10,177 nt of DNA from an uncultured Enterobacter sp. (GCA_946477805.1 CAMKZP010000086.1:1-10177); one strand, 5' to 3'. Shown: positions 1-9,028, numbered from the stretch's first letter. Translations and numbers: made by a program. Notes: a model not told the origin generated them from the letters alone.

Positions 1-1
1 T

Positions 2-2323
2 GTCGCAACCGTAGAACAGGGGGCGGAAAACAGCTGGCTGGGGGCGTGGGCGAACAAAGAGCAGGCGATCGTGATGAACGTTCAGCGCCAGCCGGGGGCT
101 AACATCATTGACACCGCCGACAGCATCCGCACCATGCTGCCGCAGCTGATCGAAAGCCTGCCGAAGTCGGTCAATGTGAAGGTGCTTTCCGACCGCACCA
201 CGAACATTCGCGCGTCGGTCACCGACACCCAGTTTGAGCTGATGCTGGCGATCGCGCTGGTGGTGATGATCATTTACCTGTTCCTGCGCAACGTCCCGGC
301 GACCATTATTCCCGCCGTCGCCGTACCGCTCTCGCTGGTCGGCACCTTTGCGGTGATGGTGTTCCTCGACTTCTCGATCAATAACCTCACCCTGATGGCG
401 CTGACCATCGCCACCGGCTTCGTGGTGGATGACGCCATCGTCGTTATCGAGAACATCTCGCGCTATATCGAAAAGGGCGAAAAGCCGCTGGCCGCGGCGC
501 TGAAGGGCGCGGGCGAGATAGGCTTTACCATTATCTCGCTCACCTTCTCGCTGATTGCGGTGCTGATCCCGCTGCTGTTTATGGGCGATATCGTCGGGCG
601 GCTGTTCCGCGAGTTTGCCGTGACGCTGGCGGTCGCTATCCTGATCTCCGCCGTGGTCTCGCTGACGCTGACGCCGATGATGTGCGCCCGCATGCTAAGC
701 CACGAGTCCCTGCGCAAGCAAAACCGCTTCTCCCGCGCCTCGGAGCGGATGTTCGAGCGCATTATCGCCGCCTATGGCCGCGTGCTGGCTAAGGTACTCA
801 ACCACCCGTGGGCAACCCTCGGCGTGGCGCTGGGCACGCTGGCCCTAAGCGTGATGCTGTGGATCTTTATCCCGAAAGGCTTCTTCCCGATCCAGGACAA
901 CGGCATTATTCAGGGCACGCTTCAGGCGCCGCAGTCGGTTTCCTTCGCGAACATGGCCCAGCGCCAGCAGCAGGTGTCTGAGATCGTTATGAAAGATCCG
1001 GCGGTGGAGAGCCTGACCGCCTACGTCGGCGTGGATGGCACCAACCCGTCGCTGAACAGCGCGCGCCTGCAGATTAACCTCAAGCCGCTGGACGACCGGG
1101 ACGACCGCGTCAACGCCGTGATTGAGCGTCTGCAAAACGCCGTCGCGCGCGTGCCGGGCATTGAGCTGTACCTGCAGCCGATTCAGGATTTAACCATCGA
1201 TACCCAGGTGAGCCGCACGCAGTACCAGTTCACGCTGCAGGCCACCACGCTTGAGGCGCTGAGCACCTGGGTGCCGCAGCTGGTGGATAAGCTGAAAGCC
1301 CTGCCGCAGCTCTCTGACGTCAGCAGCGACTGGCAGGACAAAGGGCTGGCGGCGTACGTGAACGTCAACCGCGACACCGCCAGCCGTCTGGGCATCACCA
1401 TGGCGGACGTGGATAACGCGCTGTATAACGCCTTTGGCCAGCGCCTGATCTCCACCATTTACACCCAGGCGAACCAGTATCGCGTGGTGCTGGAACATGA
1501 TACGGAACACACGCCGGGCCTGGCCGCGCTGGATTCGGTGCGCCTGACCAGCAAAGACGGCGGGATTGTGCCGCTCAGCGCCATTGCCAGCGTGGAAGAG
1601 CGCCATACCCCGCTCTCTATTAACCATCTGGACCAGTTCCCCTCCACCACGATCTCGTTCAACGTGCCGGACGGCTATTCGCTGGGCGAGGCCGTTGAGG
1701 CGATTCTGGCCGCCGAAAAAGATCTCAGCTTCCCGTCCGATATTCAGACCCAGTTCCAGGGCAGCACGCTGGCGTTCCAGGCCGCGCTGGGCAACACCGT
1801 CTGGCTGATCGTCGCCGCGGTGGTGGCGATGTATATCGTGCTCGGCGTGCTGTATGAGAGCTTTATCCACCCGATCACCATCCTCTCCACCCTGCCCACG
1901 GCGGGCGTGGGGGCGCTGCTGGCGCTGATGCTTGCAGGCAGCGAGCTGGACGTGATTGCGATTATCGGGATTATTCTGCTCATCGGCATCGTGAAGAAAA
2001 ACGCCATCATGATGATCGACTTTGCCCTTGCCGCCGAGCGCGAGCAGGGGATGTCGCCGCGGGACGCCATCTTCCAGGCCTGCCTGCTGCGTTTTCGTCC
2101 GATCCTGATGACCACGCTGGCGGCGCTGCTCGGCGCCCTGCCGCTGATGCTGAGCACCGGCGTTGGCGCGGAGCTGCGCCGTCCGCTGGGGATCGGCATG
2201 GTCGGCGGCCTGCTGGTGAGCCAGGTCCTGACGCTCTTTACCACGCCGGTGATTTACCTGCTGTTTGACCGCCTGGCGCTGTGGAGCAAAAGCCGCTTCC
2301 CGAAACGTGAAGAGGAGGCGTAG
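2..2323 (+). CDS. mdtB: MdtB, RND multidrug efflux pump inner-membrane subunit (5'-truncated by window edge)
   Basis: Proton-driven RND transporter subunit of the MdtABC-TolC tripartite pump, which exports bile salts, novobiocin and related compounds across both membranes. The reading frame is open from base 2 and gives 773 residues ending at TAG 2321-2323. E. coli MdtB has 1040, so about 267 N-terminal residues (TM1 and part of the periplasmic porter domain) lie outside the window. The ATG at 71-73 is an internal methionine; the upstream residues (VEQGAENSWLGAW) are already MdtB. TM2 begins near visible residue 79. The TM4 proton-relay motif GFVVDDAIVVIEN has its two aspartates at bases 428-433, and the TM10 motif GIVKKNAIMMIDFA has its lysines at 1994-1999. 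The C-terminus RFPKREEEA resembles E. coli. The visible part has no internal stop or frameshift. MdtB normally pairs with MdtC as a B2C trimer, so the broken mdtC next door matters for its function. Identification is very secure. Confidence 0.97.
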   Translation, partial: VATVEQGAENSWLGAWANKEQAIVMNVQRQPGANIIDTADSIRTMLPQLIESLPKSVNVKVLSDRTTNIRASVTDTQFELMLAIALVVMIIYLFLRNVPATIIPAVAVPLSLVGTFAVMVFLDFSINNLTLMALTIATGFVVDDAIVVIENISRYIEKGEKPLAAALKGAGEIGFTIISLTFSLIAVLIPLLFMGDIVGRLFREFAVTLAVAILISAVVSLTLTPMMCARMLSHESLRKQNRFSRASERMFERIIAAYGRVLAKVLNHPWATLGVALGTLALSVMLWIFIPKGFFPIQDNGIIQGTLQAPQSVSFANMAQRQQQVSEIVMKDPAVESLTAYVGVDGTNPSLNSARLQINLKPLDDRDDRVNAVIERLQNAVARVPGIELYLQPIQDLTIDTQVSRTQYQFTLQATTLEALSTWVPQLVDKLKALPQLSDVSSDWQDKGLAAYVNVNRDTASRLGITMADVDNALYNAFGQRLISTIYTQANQYRVVLEHDTEHTPGLAALDSVRLTSKDGGIVPLSAIASVEERHTPLSINHLDQFPSTTISFNVPDGYSLGEAVEAILAAEKDLSFPSDIQTQFQGSTLAFQAALGNTVWLIVAAVVAMYIVLGVLYESFIHPITILSTLPTAGVGALLALMLAGSELDVIAIIGIILLIGIVKKNAIMMIDFALAAEREQGMSPRDAIFQACLLRFRPILMTTLAALLGALPLMLSTGVGAELRRPLGIGMVGGLLVSQVLTLFTTPVIYLLFDRLALWSKSRFPKREEEA
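2311..2318 (+). promoter_or_regulatory. Ribosome binding site of mdtC
   Basis: AGAGGAGG lies inside the last mdtB codons, five bases before the GTG at 2324. It is a near-consensus Shine-Dalgarno sequence. It supports the non-ATG start, which is also, from memory, the GTG start used in E. coli mdtC. Confidence 0.75.
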
Positions 2324-5300
2324 GTGAAATTTTTTGCCCTCTTCATCTACCGCCCGGTGGCGACGATTTTACTCTCCGTCGCCATCACCCTGTGCGGCGT
2401 GCTGGGCTTCCGGCTGCTGCCGGTGGCCCCGCTGCCGCAGGTGGATTTCCCGGTGATCATGGTCAGCGCGTCGCTGCCGGGCGCCTCGCCGGAGACCATG
2501 GCGTCGTCGGTCGCCACGCCGCTGGAACGCTCGCTCGGGCGCATTGCCGGGGTTAACGAAATGACCTCCAGCAGCTCGCTCGGCAGCACCCGCATCATCC
2601 TGGAATTTAATTTCGACCGCGACATTAACGGCGCGGCGCGCGACGTGCAGGCGGCGATCAACGCCGCGCAAAGCCTGCTGCCGAGCGGCATGCCGAGCCG
2701 TCCGACCTATCGTAAAGCTAACCCGTCCGATGCGCCGATCATGATCCTGACGCTCACCTCGGACACCTATTCCCAGGGGCAGCTGTACGACTTCGCCTCC
2801 ACGCAGCTGGCCCAGACTATTGCCCAGATCGACGGCGTGGGTGACGTGAGCGTCGGCGGCAGCTCCCTGCCCGCCGTGCGCGTGGGGTTAAACCCGCAGG
2901 CGCTGTTCAACCAGGGCGTGTCGCTGGACGACGTGCGCACCGCCATCAGCAACGCCAACGTGCGCAGGCCGCAGGGGGCCATTGAGGACGGCAGCCACCG
3001 CTGGCAAATTCAGGCTAACGACGAGCTGAAAACCGCCGCCGAATATCAGCCGCTGATTATTCACTACAACAACGGCGCGGCGGTGCGCCAGCGTTACCGA
3101 TTCGGTGCAGGACGTGCGTAACGCCGGGATGACCAACGCCAAACCGGCGATCCTGTTGATGATCCGCAAGCTGCCGGAAGCCAACATCATCCAGACGGTG
3201 AACAGCATTCGCGAGCGGCTGCCGGAGCTGCAGGAGACTATTCCGGCGGCGATCGACCTGCAGATTGCTCAGGACCGCTCCCCCACCATTCGCGCCTCGC
3301 TCGAAGAGGTGGAGCAAACGCTGATTATCTCCGTGGCGCTGGTGATCCTGGTGGTATTCCTGTTCCTGCGCTCCGGCCGTGCGACGCTTATCCCGGCGGT
3401 GGCCGTGCCGGTTTCGCTGATCGGCACCTTTGCCGCCATGTACCTGTGCGGCTTTAGCCTCAACAACCTGTCGCTGATGGCGCTGACGATTGCCACCGGC
3501 TTCGTGGTGGATGACGCCATCGTGGTGCTGGAGAACATCTCCCGCCATCTGGAAGCGGGCATGAAGCCGCTGCAGGCGGCGCTGCAGGGGACGCGCGAGG
3601 TGGGTTTTACCGTGCTCTCCATGAGCCTGTCGCTGGTGGCGGTGTTCCTGCCGCTGCTGCTGATGGGCGGGCTGCCCGGGCGGCTGCTGCGGGAATTTGC
3701 CGTCACGCTTTCAGTGGCGATCGGCATCTCGCTGGTTATCTCGCTGACGCTCACGCCGATGATGTGCGGCTGGATGCTCAAGCGCAGCAAACCGCACTCC
3801 CAGCCGCGGCGCAAAGGCTTTGGCCGTTTTCTGATGGCGATGCAGGAGGGCTACGGCAAATCGCTGAAGTGGGTGTTGAACCACACCCGGCTGGTCGGGC
3901 TGGTGCTGATTGGCACCATCGTGCTCAACGTCTGGATGTACATCACCATCCCGAAAACCTTCTTCCCGGAGCAGGACACCGGCGTGCTGATGGGCGGCAT
4001 TCAGGCGGACCAGAGCATTTCGTTCCAGGCGATGCGCGGCAAGCTGCAGGACTTTATGAAGATCATCCGTGAAGATCCGGCGGTGGATAACGTGACCGGC
4101 TTTACCGGCGGCTCGCGCGTCAACAGCGGGATGATGTTTATCGCCCTGAAACCGCGCGGCGAGCGGGAAGAGACCGCGCAGCAGGTGATCGACCGCCTGC
4201 GAGTGAAGCTCGCCAAAGAGCCGGGGGCAAACCTGTTTTTGATGGCCGTTCAGGATATCCGCGTCGGCGGACGCCAGGCCAACGCCAGCTACCAGTACAC
4301 CCTGCTTTCGGACGACCTGGCCGCCCTGCGCGAGTGGGAGCCGAAAATCCGCAAGGCGCTGGCGGCCCTGCCCGAGCTGGCGGACGTCAACTCAGACCAG
4401 CAGGACAACGGCGCGGAGATGGCCCTGACCTACGATCGTGAAACCATGTCGCGCCTCGGCATTGACGTGGCCGCGGCCAACAGCCTGCTGAACAACGCCT
4501 TCGGCCAGCGTGAAATTTCCACCATCTACCAGCCGATGAACCAGTACAAAGTGGTGATGGAGGTGGATCCGCGCTACACCCAGGACATCAGCGCCCTGGA
4601 CAAAATGTTTGTGATCAACAGCGACGGCAAGGCGATCCCGCTGTCGTACTTCGCCAGCTGGCAGCCGTCGAACGCGCCGCTCTCGGTGAACCATCAGGGG
4701 CTTTCCGCCGCCTCGACCGTCTCCTTTAACCTGCCGACCGGCTCATCGCTCTCTGAAGCCAGCGACGCTATCAACCGCGCCATGACGCAGCTGGGCGTGC
4801 CGTCCACCGTGCGCGGCAGTTTTGCCGGCACGGCGCAGGTCTTCCAGGACACGATGAACTCGCAGATCGTGTTGATTCTGGCGGCGATTGCGACGGTCTA
4901 TATCGTCCTCGGCGTGCTGTATGAGAGCTACGTTCACCCGCTGACGATCCTCTCTACCCTGCCGTCGGCGGGCGTCGGGGCGCTGCTGGCGCTGGAGCTG
5001 TTCGGCGCCCCGTTCAGCCTTATCGCGCTCATCGGGATCATGCTGTTAATCGGCATTGTGAAGAAAAATGCGATCATGATGGTCGACTTCGCGCTCGACG
5101 CCCAGCGCAACGGCAGCCTGACGCCGGAGGAGGCCATATTCCAGGCCTGCCTGCTGCGCTTCCGCCCGATTATGATGACCACCCTGGCGGCGCTGTTCGG
5201 CGCCCTGCCGCTGGTCATTTCCGGCGGCGACGGCTCCGAGCTGCGCCAGCCGCTGGGGATCACCATCGTCGGCGGGCTGGTGATGAGCCAGCTGCTGACG

Positions 5301-5387
5301 CTGTACACCACGCCGGTGGTCTACCTGTTCTTTGACCGCCTGCGGCTGCGCTTTTCGCGTAGAAACAGCACCACGGTGGCCGGGTAA
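2324..5387 (+). pseudogene. mdtC: MdtC, RND multidrug efflux pump subunit, frameshifted (apparent 14-base deletion)
   Basis: MdtC is the second RND subunit of the MdtABC-TolC pump. Translation from GTG 2324 (MKFFALFIYRPVATILLS) follows MdtC through Val254-Arg255, then leaves frame (QRYRFGAGRA) and stops at TAA 3119-3121. MdtC resumes in another frame at about base 3090 (SVTDSVQDVRNAGM) and continues uninterrupted to TAA 5385-5387. The second part carries the proton-relay aspartates at 3510-3515 (GFVVDDAIVVLEN) and the TM10 lysines at 5061-5066. E. coli reads VRLGDVATVTDSV across the break; here LGDVA is missing. The locus is 3064 bases, against 3078 for a 1025-residue MdtC, a shortfall of exactly 14. 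The first product would have TM1 and part of the periplasmic domain but no proton pathway. The GTG at 3105 could start a 760-residue fragment, but it lacks a clear ribosome site and would have no TM1. A true mutation and an assembly error both remain possible. Confidence 0.92.
3086..3089 (+). other. Deletion junction in mdtC (CGCC microhomology scar)
   Basis: The upstream mdtC frame reads cgc (Arg255) at 3086-3088. The downstream frame starts with agc at 3090-3092, which leaves one stray c. If the ancestor read cgc ctg ggc gac gtc gcc agc, encoding the RLGDVA-type sequence known from MdtC, then CGCC occurred twice, 14 bases apart. Recombination or slippage between the copies would leave the single CGCC seen here. 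The loss of 14 bases is supported by the gene length; the exact missing bases are inferred from the family protein. Confidence 0.7.
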
Positions 5388-6803
5388 ATGACCGAGCTTC
5401 CCCGCAGCGTTCGCTGGCAGCTTTGGATCGTCGCGTTCGGCTTCTTTATGCAGTCGCTGGACACGACCATCGTCAATACCGCCCTCCCCTCCATGGCTAA
5501 AAGCCTGGGGGAAAGCCCGCTGCACATGCACATGGTGATTGTCTCCTACGTGCTGACGGTGGCGGTGATGCTGCCCGCCAGCGGCTGGCTGGCGGATAAA
5601 GTGGGGGTGCGAAATATTTTCTTCACCGCCATCGTGCTGTTTACCGCCGGATCGCTGTTCTGCGCCCGGGCGAACACGCTCGACGAGCTGGTGATGGCGC
5701 GCGTGCTGCAGGGCGTCGGCGGGGCGATGATGGTGCCCGTCGGACGGCTAACGGTAATGAAGATCGTCCCGCGCGAGCAGTATATGGCGGCGATGACCTT
5801 CGTCACTCTGCCCGGCCAGATCGGGCCGCTGCTGGGCCCGGCGCTGGGCGGGATTCTGGTGGAGTACGCCTCCTGGCACTGGATTTTCCTCATCAACCTG
5901 CCGGTGGGCATCGTCGGCGCGATCGCGACCCTGGCGCTGATGCCGAACTACAAAATGCAGACGCGACGCTTTGACGTCGTCGGCTTTATCCTGCTGGCGG
6001 CCGGTATGGCCACGCTGACGCTGGCGCTCGACGGGCAAAAAGGGCTGGGGATCTCCTCCCTGACGCTGGGCGTGCTGGTCGTCCTCGGTATCGCCGCCGT
6101 TCTCTGGTATCTGCGCCATGCTCGCGGGAATGACGCGGCGCTGTTTAGCCTGAACCTGTTTAAAAACCCCACCTATCGCCTCGGGCTTATCGGCAGCTTT
6201 GCCGGGCGCATCGGCAGCGGCATGCTGCCGTTCATGACGCCGGTGTTTTTGCAGATCGGCATGGGCTTCTCGCCGTTCCACGCGGGGCTGATGATGATCC
6301 CGATGGTGCTCGGCAGCATGGGGATGAAGCGCATCGTGGTGCAGGTGGTAAACTGCTTTGGCTACCGCCGGGTGCTGGTTGCCGCCACGCTGGGCCTGGC
6401 ACTGGTCAGCCTGCTGTTTATGGCCGTGGCGCTGATGGGCTGGTACTACCTTCTGCCGCTGGTGCTGTTCTGCCAGGGGGTGGTCAACTCCGTGCGTTTT
6501 TCATCGATGAACACCCTGACGCTGAAAGACCTGCCAGACGAACTGGCGAGCAGCGGCAACAGCCTGCTGTCGATGATCATGCAGCTCTCCATGAGCGTTG
6601 GCGTGACGGTGGCTGGCCTGCTGCTCGGCATGTACGGCCAGCACCATCTCAGCGTTGACACCCCCGTCGCGCATCAGGTCTTTTTATACACGTACCTCAG
6701 CATGGCGGTGATTATCGCCCTGCCCGCCCTTATCTTCGCCCGCGTCCCCAACGACGCCACTAAGAACGTCGTGATTCGACGCGGTAAAAGGAGTTCACCA
6801 TGA
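5388..6803 (+). CDS. mdtD: MdtD (IceT), MFS transporter of the mdtABCD-baeSR operon
   Basis: Inner-membrane major facilitator of the DHA2 (EmrB/QacA-like) drug:proton antiporter group, 471 residues, the same length as E. coli MdtD. Visible motifs: the DHA2 N-terminal signature SLDTTIVNTALPS (residues 23-35); motif A, GWLADKVGVRN (66-76), in the first cytoplasmic loop; and antiporter motif C, GQIGPLLGPALGG (143-155). Many hydrophobic segments follow to the end. The E. coli protein is not needed for MdtABC drug resistance. The Salmonella orthologue, IceT, exports citrate and iron-citrate under BaeSR control, so that is the likelier role here. The ATG follows the mdtC TAA with no gap and has only a weak ribosome site, so it is probably translationally coupled to mdtC. 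The mdtC frameshift would then reduce its synthesis. The gene itself looks intact. Confidence 0.95.
   Translation: MTELPRSVRWQLWIVAFGFFMQSLDTTIVNTALPSMAKSLGESPLHMHMVIVSYVLTVAVMLPASGWLADKVGVRNIFFTAIVLFTAGSLFCARANTLDELVMARVLQGVGGAMMVPVGRLTVMKIVPREQYMAAMTFVTLPGQIGPLLGPALGGILVEYASWHWIFLINLPVGIVGAIATLALMPNYKMQTRRFDVVGFILLAAGMATLTLALDGQKGLGISSLTLGVLVVLGIAAVLWYLRHARGNDAALFSLNLFKNPTYRLGLIGSFAGRIGSGMLPFMTPVFLQIGMGFSPFHAGLMMIPMVLGSMGMKRIVVQVVNCFGYRRVLVAATLGLALVSLLFMAVALMGWYYLLPLVLFCQGVVNSVRFSSMNTLTLKDLPDELASSGNSLLSMIMQLSMSVGVTVAGLLLGMYGQHHLSVDTPVAHQVFLYTYLSMAVIIALPALIFARVPNDATKNVVIRRGKRSSP
6788..6793 (+). promoter_or_regulatory. Ribosome binding site of baeS
   Basis: AAGGAG lies inside the end of mdtD, six bases before the ATG at 6800. 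It is a strong Shine-Dalgarno sequence at ideal spacing. It fixes the baeS start at the ATGA overlap with mdtD and allows baeS initiation without depending wholly on coupling. Confidence 0.8.
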
Positions 6804-8203
6804 AATTCTGGCGGCCGGGTATTACCGGCAAACTCTTCGTGGCGATTTTTGCCACCTGTATCGTCCTGCTGATCACCATGCACTGGGCGGTGCGGGTCAG
6901 CTTCGAGCGCGGGTTTATTGACTACATCAAGCACGGCAACGAGCAGCGGCTGCAGGGCCTGAGCGACGCGCTGGGCGAGCAGTACGGGCTGCACGGCAAC
7001 TGGCGGTTTTTGCGCAATAACGACCGCTTCGTGTTTCAAATCCTGCGCTCGCTGGAGCACGACAGCGACGACGATCGCCCGGGCCCCGGTATGCCGCCGC
7101 ACGGCTGGCGCACGCAGTTCTGGGTGATTGACCAGGAGATGCGCGTGCTCGTTGGCCCGCGTGCCCCGGTACCGCCGGACGGCACGAGGCGCGCGATCCA
7201 GTCTAACGGCGCGACCGTGGGCTGGGTGATCGCCTCGCCGGTGGAGCGGCTGACGCGCAGCACCGATATCAACTTTGACCGCCAGCAGCGCCAGACCAGC
7301 TGGCTGATTGTCGCCCTCTCGACGCTGCTCGCCGCGCTCGCCACCTTCCCGCTGGCGCGCGGCCTGCTGGCGCCGGTTAAGCGGCTGGTGGAAGGCACGC
7401 ACAGGCTGGCCGCCGGGGATTTTACCACCCGCGTGGACACCCGCAGCCAGGACGAACTGGGCAAGCTGGCGCAGGACTTCAATCAGCTCGCCAGCACGCT
7501 GGAGAAGAACCAGCAGATGCGCCGCGACTTTATGGCCGATATTTCGCACGAGCTGCGCACTCCGCTGGCGGTCCTGCGCGGCGAGCTGGAGGCGATTCAG
7601 GACGGCGTGCGGCAGTTCACCCCCGAGTCCGTGGCCTCGCTGCAGGCGGAAGTGGGGACGCTCACCAAGCTGGTGGACGACCTGCACCAGCTCTCCATGT
7701 CCGACGAAGGCGCGCTCGCCTACCAGAAAGCGCCGGTCGACGTCATTAATATTCTGGAAGTGATCAGCGGCGCATTCCGCGAGCGCTTTGCCAGCCGCAG
7801 CCTGAAAATTGACCTCTCCCTGCCGGACAGCGCCGTGGTGTTTGGCGATAAGGACCGGCTGATGCAGCTGTTCAACAACCTGCTGGAGAACAGCCTGCGC
7901 TACACCGACAGCGGCGGCGGGCTGCATATCTCCGGCAGGCAGGAAAACGGGCGCTTCGCCCTCACCTTCGCGGACTCCGCCCCCGGCGTGCAGGACGCGC
8001 AGCTGGAAAGGCTGTTCGAGCGATTCTACCGCACCGAAGGGTCGCGCAACCGCGCCAGCGGCGGCTCCGGCCTGGGCCTGGCGATTTGCGTCAACATCGT
8101 TGAGGCGCACAACGGCACGATCCGCGCCGCCCATTCGCCTTTTGGCGGGGTTAGCATTACAGTAGAGTTACCTCTGGAACGGGATTTATCGAGAGAAGCA
8201 TGA
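6800..8203 (+). CDS. baeS: BaeS, envelope-stress sensor histidine kinase
   Basis: Membrane sensor kinase that autophosphorylates on histidine and passes the phosphate to BaeR. In E. coli it responds to envelope stress, indole, flavonoids, tungstate and zinc. The protein has 467 residues. TM1 is at about 11-32. A periplasmic sensor region spans about 33-165 and includes an acidic stretch, EHDSDDD, near residue 86. TM2 starts at Trp168, and a HAMP linker (FPLARGLLAPVKRLVEGTHR) follows from about 186. The dimerisation H-box FMADISHELRTPL has His250 as phosphoacceptor. The ATPase domain has the N-box (FNNLLENSLRYT, Asn364), the D-box FADSAPG (Asp392, with SA where many kinases have NG, as in E. 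coli BaeS) and the G-box GGSGLGLAI (421-429). All catalytic residues are present, so it should be active. It overlaps mdtD and baeR by ATGA at each end, typical of coupled translation. Confidence 0.97.
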   Translation: MKFWRPGITGKLFVAIFATCIVLLITMHWAVRVSFERGFIDYIKHGNEQRLQGLSDALGEQYGLHGNWRFLRNNDRFVFQILRSLEHDSDDDRPGPGMPPHGWRTQFWVIDQEMRVLVGPRAPVPPDGTRRAIQSNGATVGWVIASPVERLTRSTDINFDRQQRQTSWLIVALSTLLAALATFPLARGLLAPVKRLVEGTHRLAAGDFTTRVDTRSQDELGKLAQDFNQLASTLEKNQQMRRDFMADISHELRTPLAVLRGELEAIQDGVRQFTPESVASLQAEVGTLTKLVDDLHQLSMSDEGALAYQKAPVDVINILEVISGAFRERFASRSLKIDLSLPDSAVVFGDKDRLMQLFNNLLENSLRYTDSGGGLHISGRQENGRFALTFADSAPGVQDAQLERLFERFYRTEGSRNRASGGSGLGLAICVNIVEAHNGTIRAAHSPFGGVSITVELPLERDLSREA

Positions 8204-8922
8204 CCGAGTTACCGATTGACGAAAACACGCCGCGCATTTTGATTGTGGAAGACGAGCCTAAGCTTGGGCAGCTGCTGATCGACTATCTGCGCGCGGCCAG
8301 CTACGCGCCGTCGCTTATCAGCCACGGCGACCAGGTTCTGGCGTACGTGCGCCAGACGCCGCCGGACCTGATCCTGCTGGATTTAATGCTGCCGGGCACC
8401 GACGGCCTGACCCTGTGCCGGGAGATCCGCCGCTTTTCCGACGTGCCCATCGTGATGGTGACCGCGAAAATCGAAGAGATCGACCGCCTGCTGGGGCTGG
8501 AAATTGGCGCAGACGATTACATCTGCAAGCCGTACAGCCCGCGCGAAGTGGTGGCCCGCGTGAAGACTATTCTGCGCCGCTGCAGGCCGCAGCGCGAGCT
8601 GCAGGTGCTGGATGCCGAAAGCCCGCTGATCGTCGACGAAAGCCGCTTCCAGGCAAGCTGGCGCAGCAGGCTTCTGGACCTCACCCCGGCCGAGTTCCGC
8701 CTGCTGAAAACCCTCTCCCACGAGCCGGGGAAAGTGTTTTCCCGCGAACAGCTGCTGAACCACCTGTATGACGACTACCGCGTGGTGACCGACCGCACCA
8801 TCGACAGCCATATCAAAAACCTGCGCCGCAAGCTGGAGGCGCTGGACGCCGACCAGTCGTTTATTCGCGCGGTGTACGGCGTCGGGTACCGCTGGGAAGC
8901 GGATGCGTGCAGGATTGCTTGA
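8200..8922 (+). CDS. baeR: BaeR, OmpR-family response regulator of the mdtABCD operon
   Basis: Cytoplasmic two-component regulator that, when phosphorylated by BaeS, activates mdtABCD-baeSR and, in E. coli, acrD and spy. It has 240 residues, the same as E. coli BaeR, and the N-terminus MTELPIDENTPRILIVEDEP matches. The receiver domain has the acidic pocket Glu17-Asp18, phosphoacceptor Asp61 (LILLDLMLPG), Thr88 (VTAK) and Lys110 (CKPYSP). The C-terminal winged-helix domain (about 130-235) contains LTPAEFRLLKTL, the recognition-helix region DRTIDSHIKNLRRKL and the closing AVYGVGYRWE hairpin. The start is the ATG in the ATGA overlap with the baeS stop, preceded by a modest purine-rich site (GAGAGAAG, 8191-8198). 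Its operator, upstream of mdtA, is outside the window. The gene is intact and last in the operon, so the mdtC frameshift could lower its level by polarity. Confidence 0.98.
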   Translation: MTELPIDENTPRILIVEDEPKLGQLLIDYLRAASYAPSLISHGDQVLAYVRQTPPDLILLDLMLPGTDGLTLCREIRRFSDVPIVMVTAKIEEIDRLLGLEIGADDYICKPYSPREVVARVKTILRRCRPQRELQVLDAESPLIVDESRFQASWRSRLLDLTPAEFRLLKTLSHEPGKVFSREQLLNHLYDDYRVVTDRTIDSHIKNLRRKLEALDADQSFIRAVYGVGYRWEADACRIA

Positions 8923-8941
8923 GTAACATTATTCCCCCTTA

Positions 8942-9028
8942 CCCCTCACCCTAACCCTCTCCCCAAAGGGGAGAGGGGACTTATACACCCTCTCCCCTTT
9001 GGGGAGAGGGTGAGGGGTGAGGGTGAGG
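8942..9028. repeat. Paired GC-rich palindromes in inverted orientation (intergenic repeat element)
   Basis: Two hairpins occupy the baeR-trhP gap. The first has arms CCCTCTCCCC (8955-8964) and GGGGAGAGGG (8968-8977) around AAA. The second has the same arms (8988-8997 and 9001-9010) around TTT. They are separated by GACTTATACA. Outside them, the left flank CCCTCACCCTAA and the right flank TGAGGGGTGAGGGTGAGG are imperfect complements. The block can therefore fold as two small hairpins or one long one. The right flank also has GTGAGGG twice in tandem (9010-9023). Short palindromes of this CCCTCTCCCC-AAA type are, from memory, scattered between genes in Enterobacter and relatives; membership of a named family is not shown here. 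Likely effects are mRNA 3'-end protection or termination after baeR. No T-run follows either hairpin, so neither is a standard intrinsic terminator. No open reading frame lies inside. Confidence 0.85.

Noticed and set aside
3086..3121. Programmed ribosomal frameshift in mdtC
   Set aside because: There is no slippery heptamer at the junction, and family residues (LGDVA) are missing. This fits a deletion, not a recoding site.
6674..8134. A 486-codon open frame on the minus strand opposite baeS
   Set aside because: It mirrors the GC-rich third positions of baeS. The translation is low-complexity, rich in A, R, H and Q, with no recognisable domain, while the plus strand encodes a complete kinase.
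8955..9010. Intrinsic terminator for baeR
   Set aside because: The hairpins are strong, but neither is followed by a run of T on either strand. Described as a repeat element that may affect mRNA ends, not as a standard terminator.
8942..9028. CRISPR repeats or an ERIC element
   Set aside because: There is no regular repeat-spacer pattern, only one inverted pair, and the sequence does not resemble the ERIC core.
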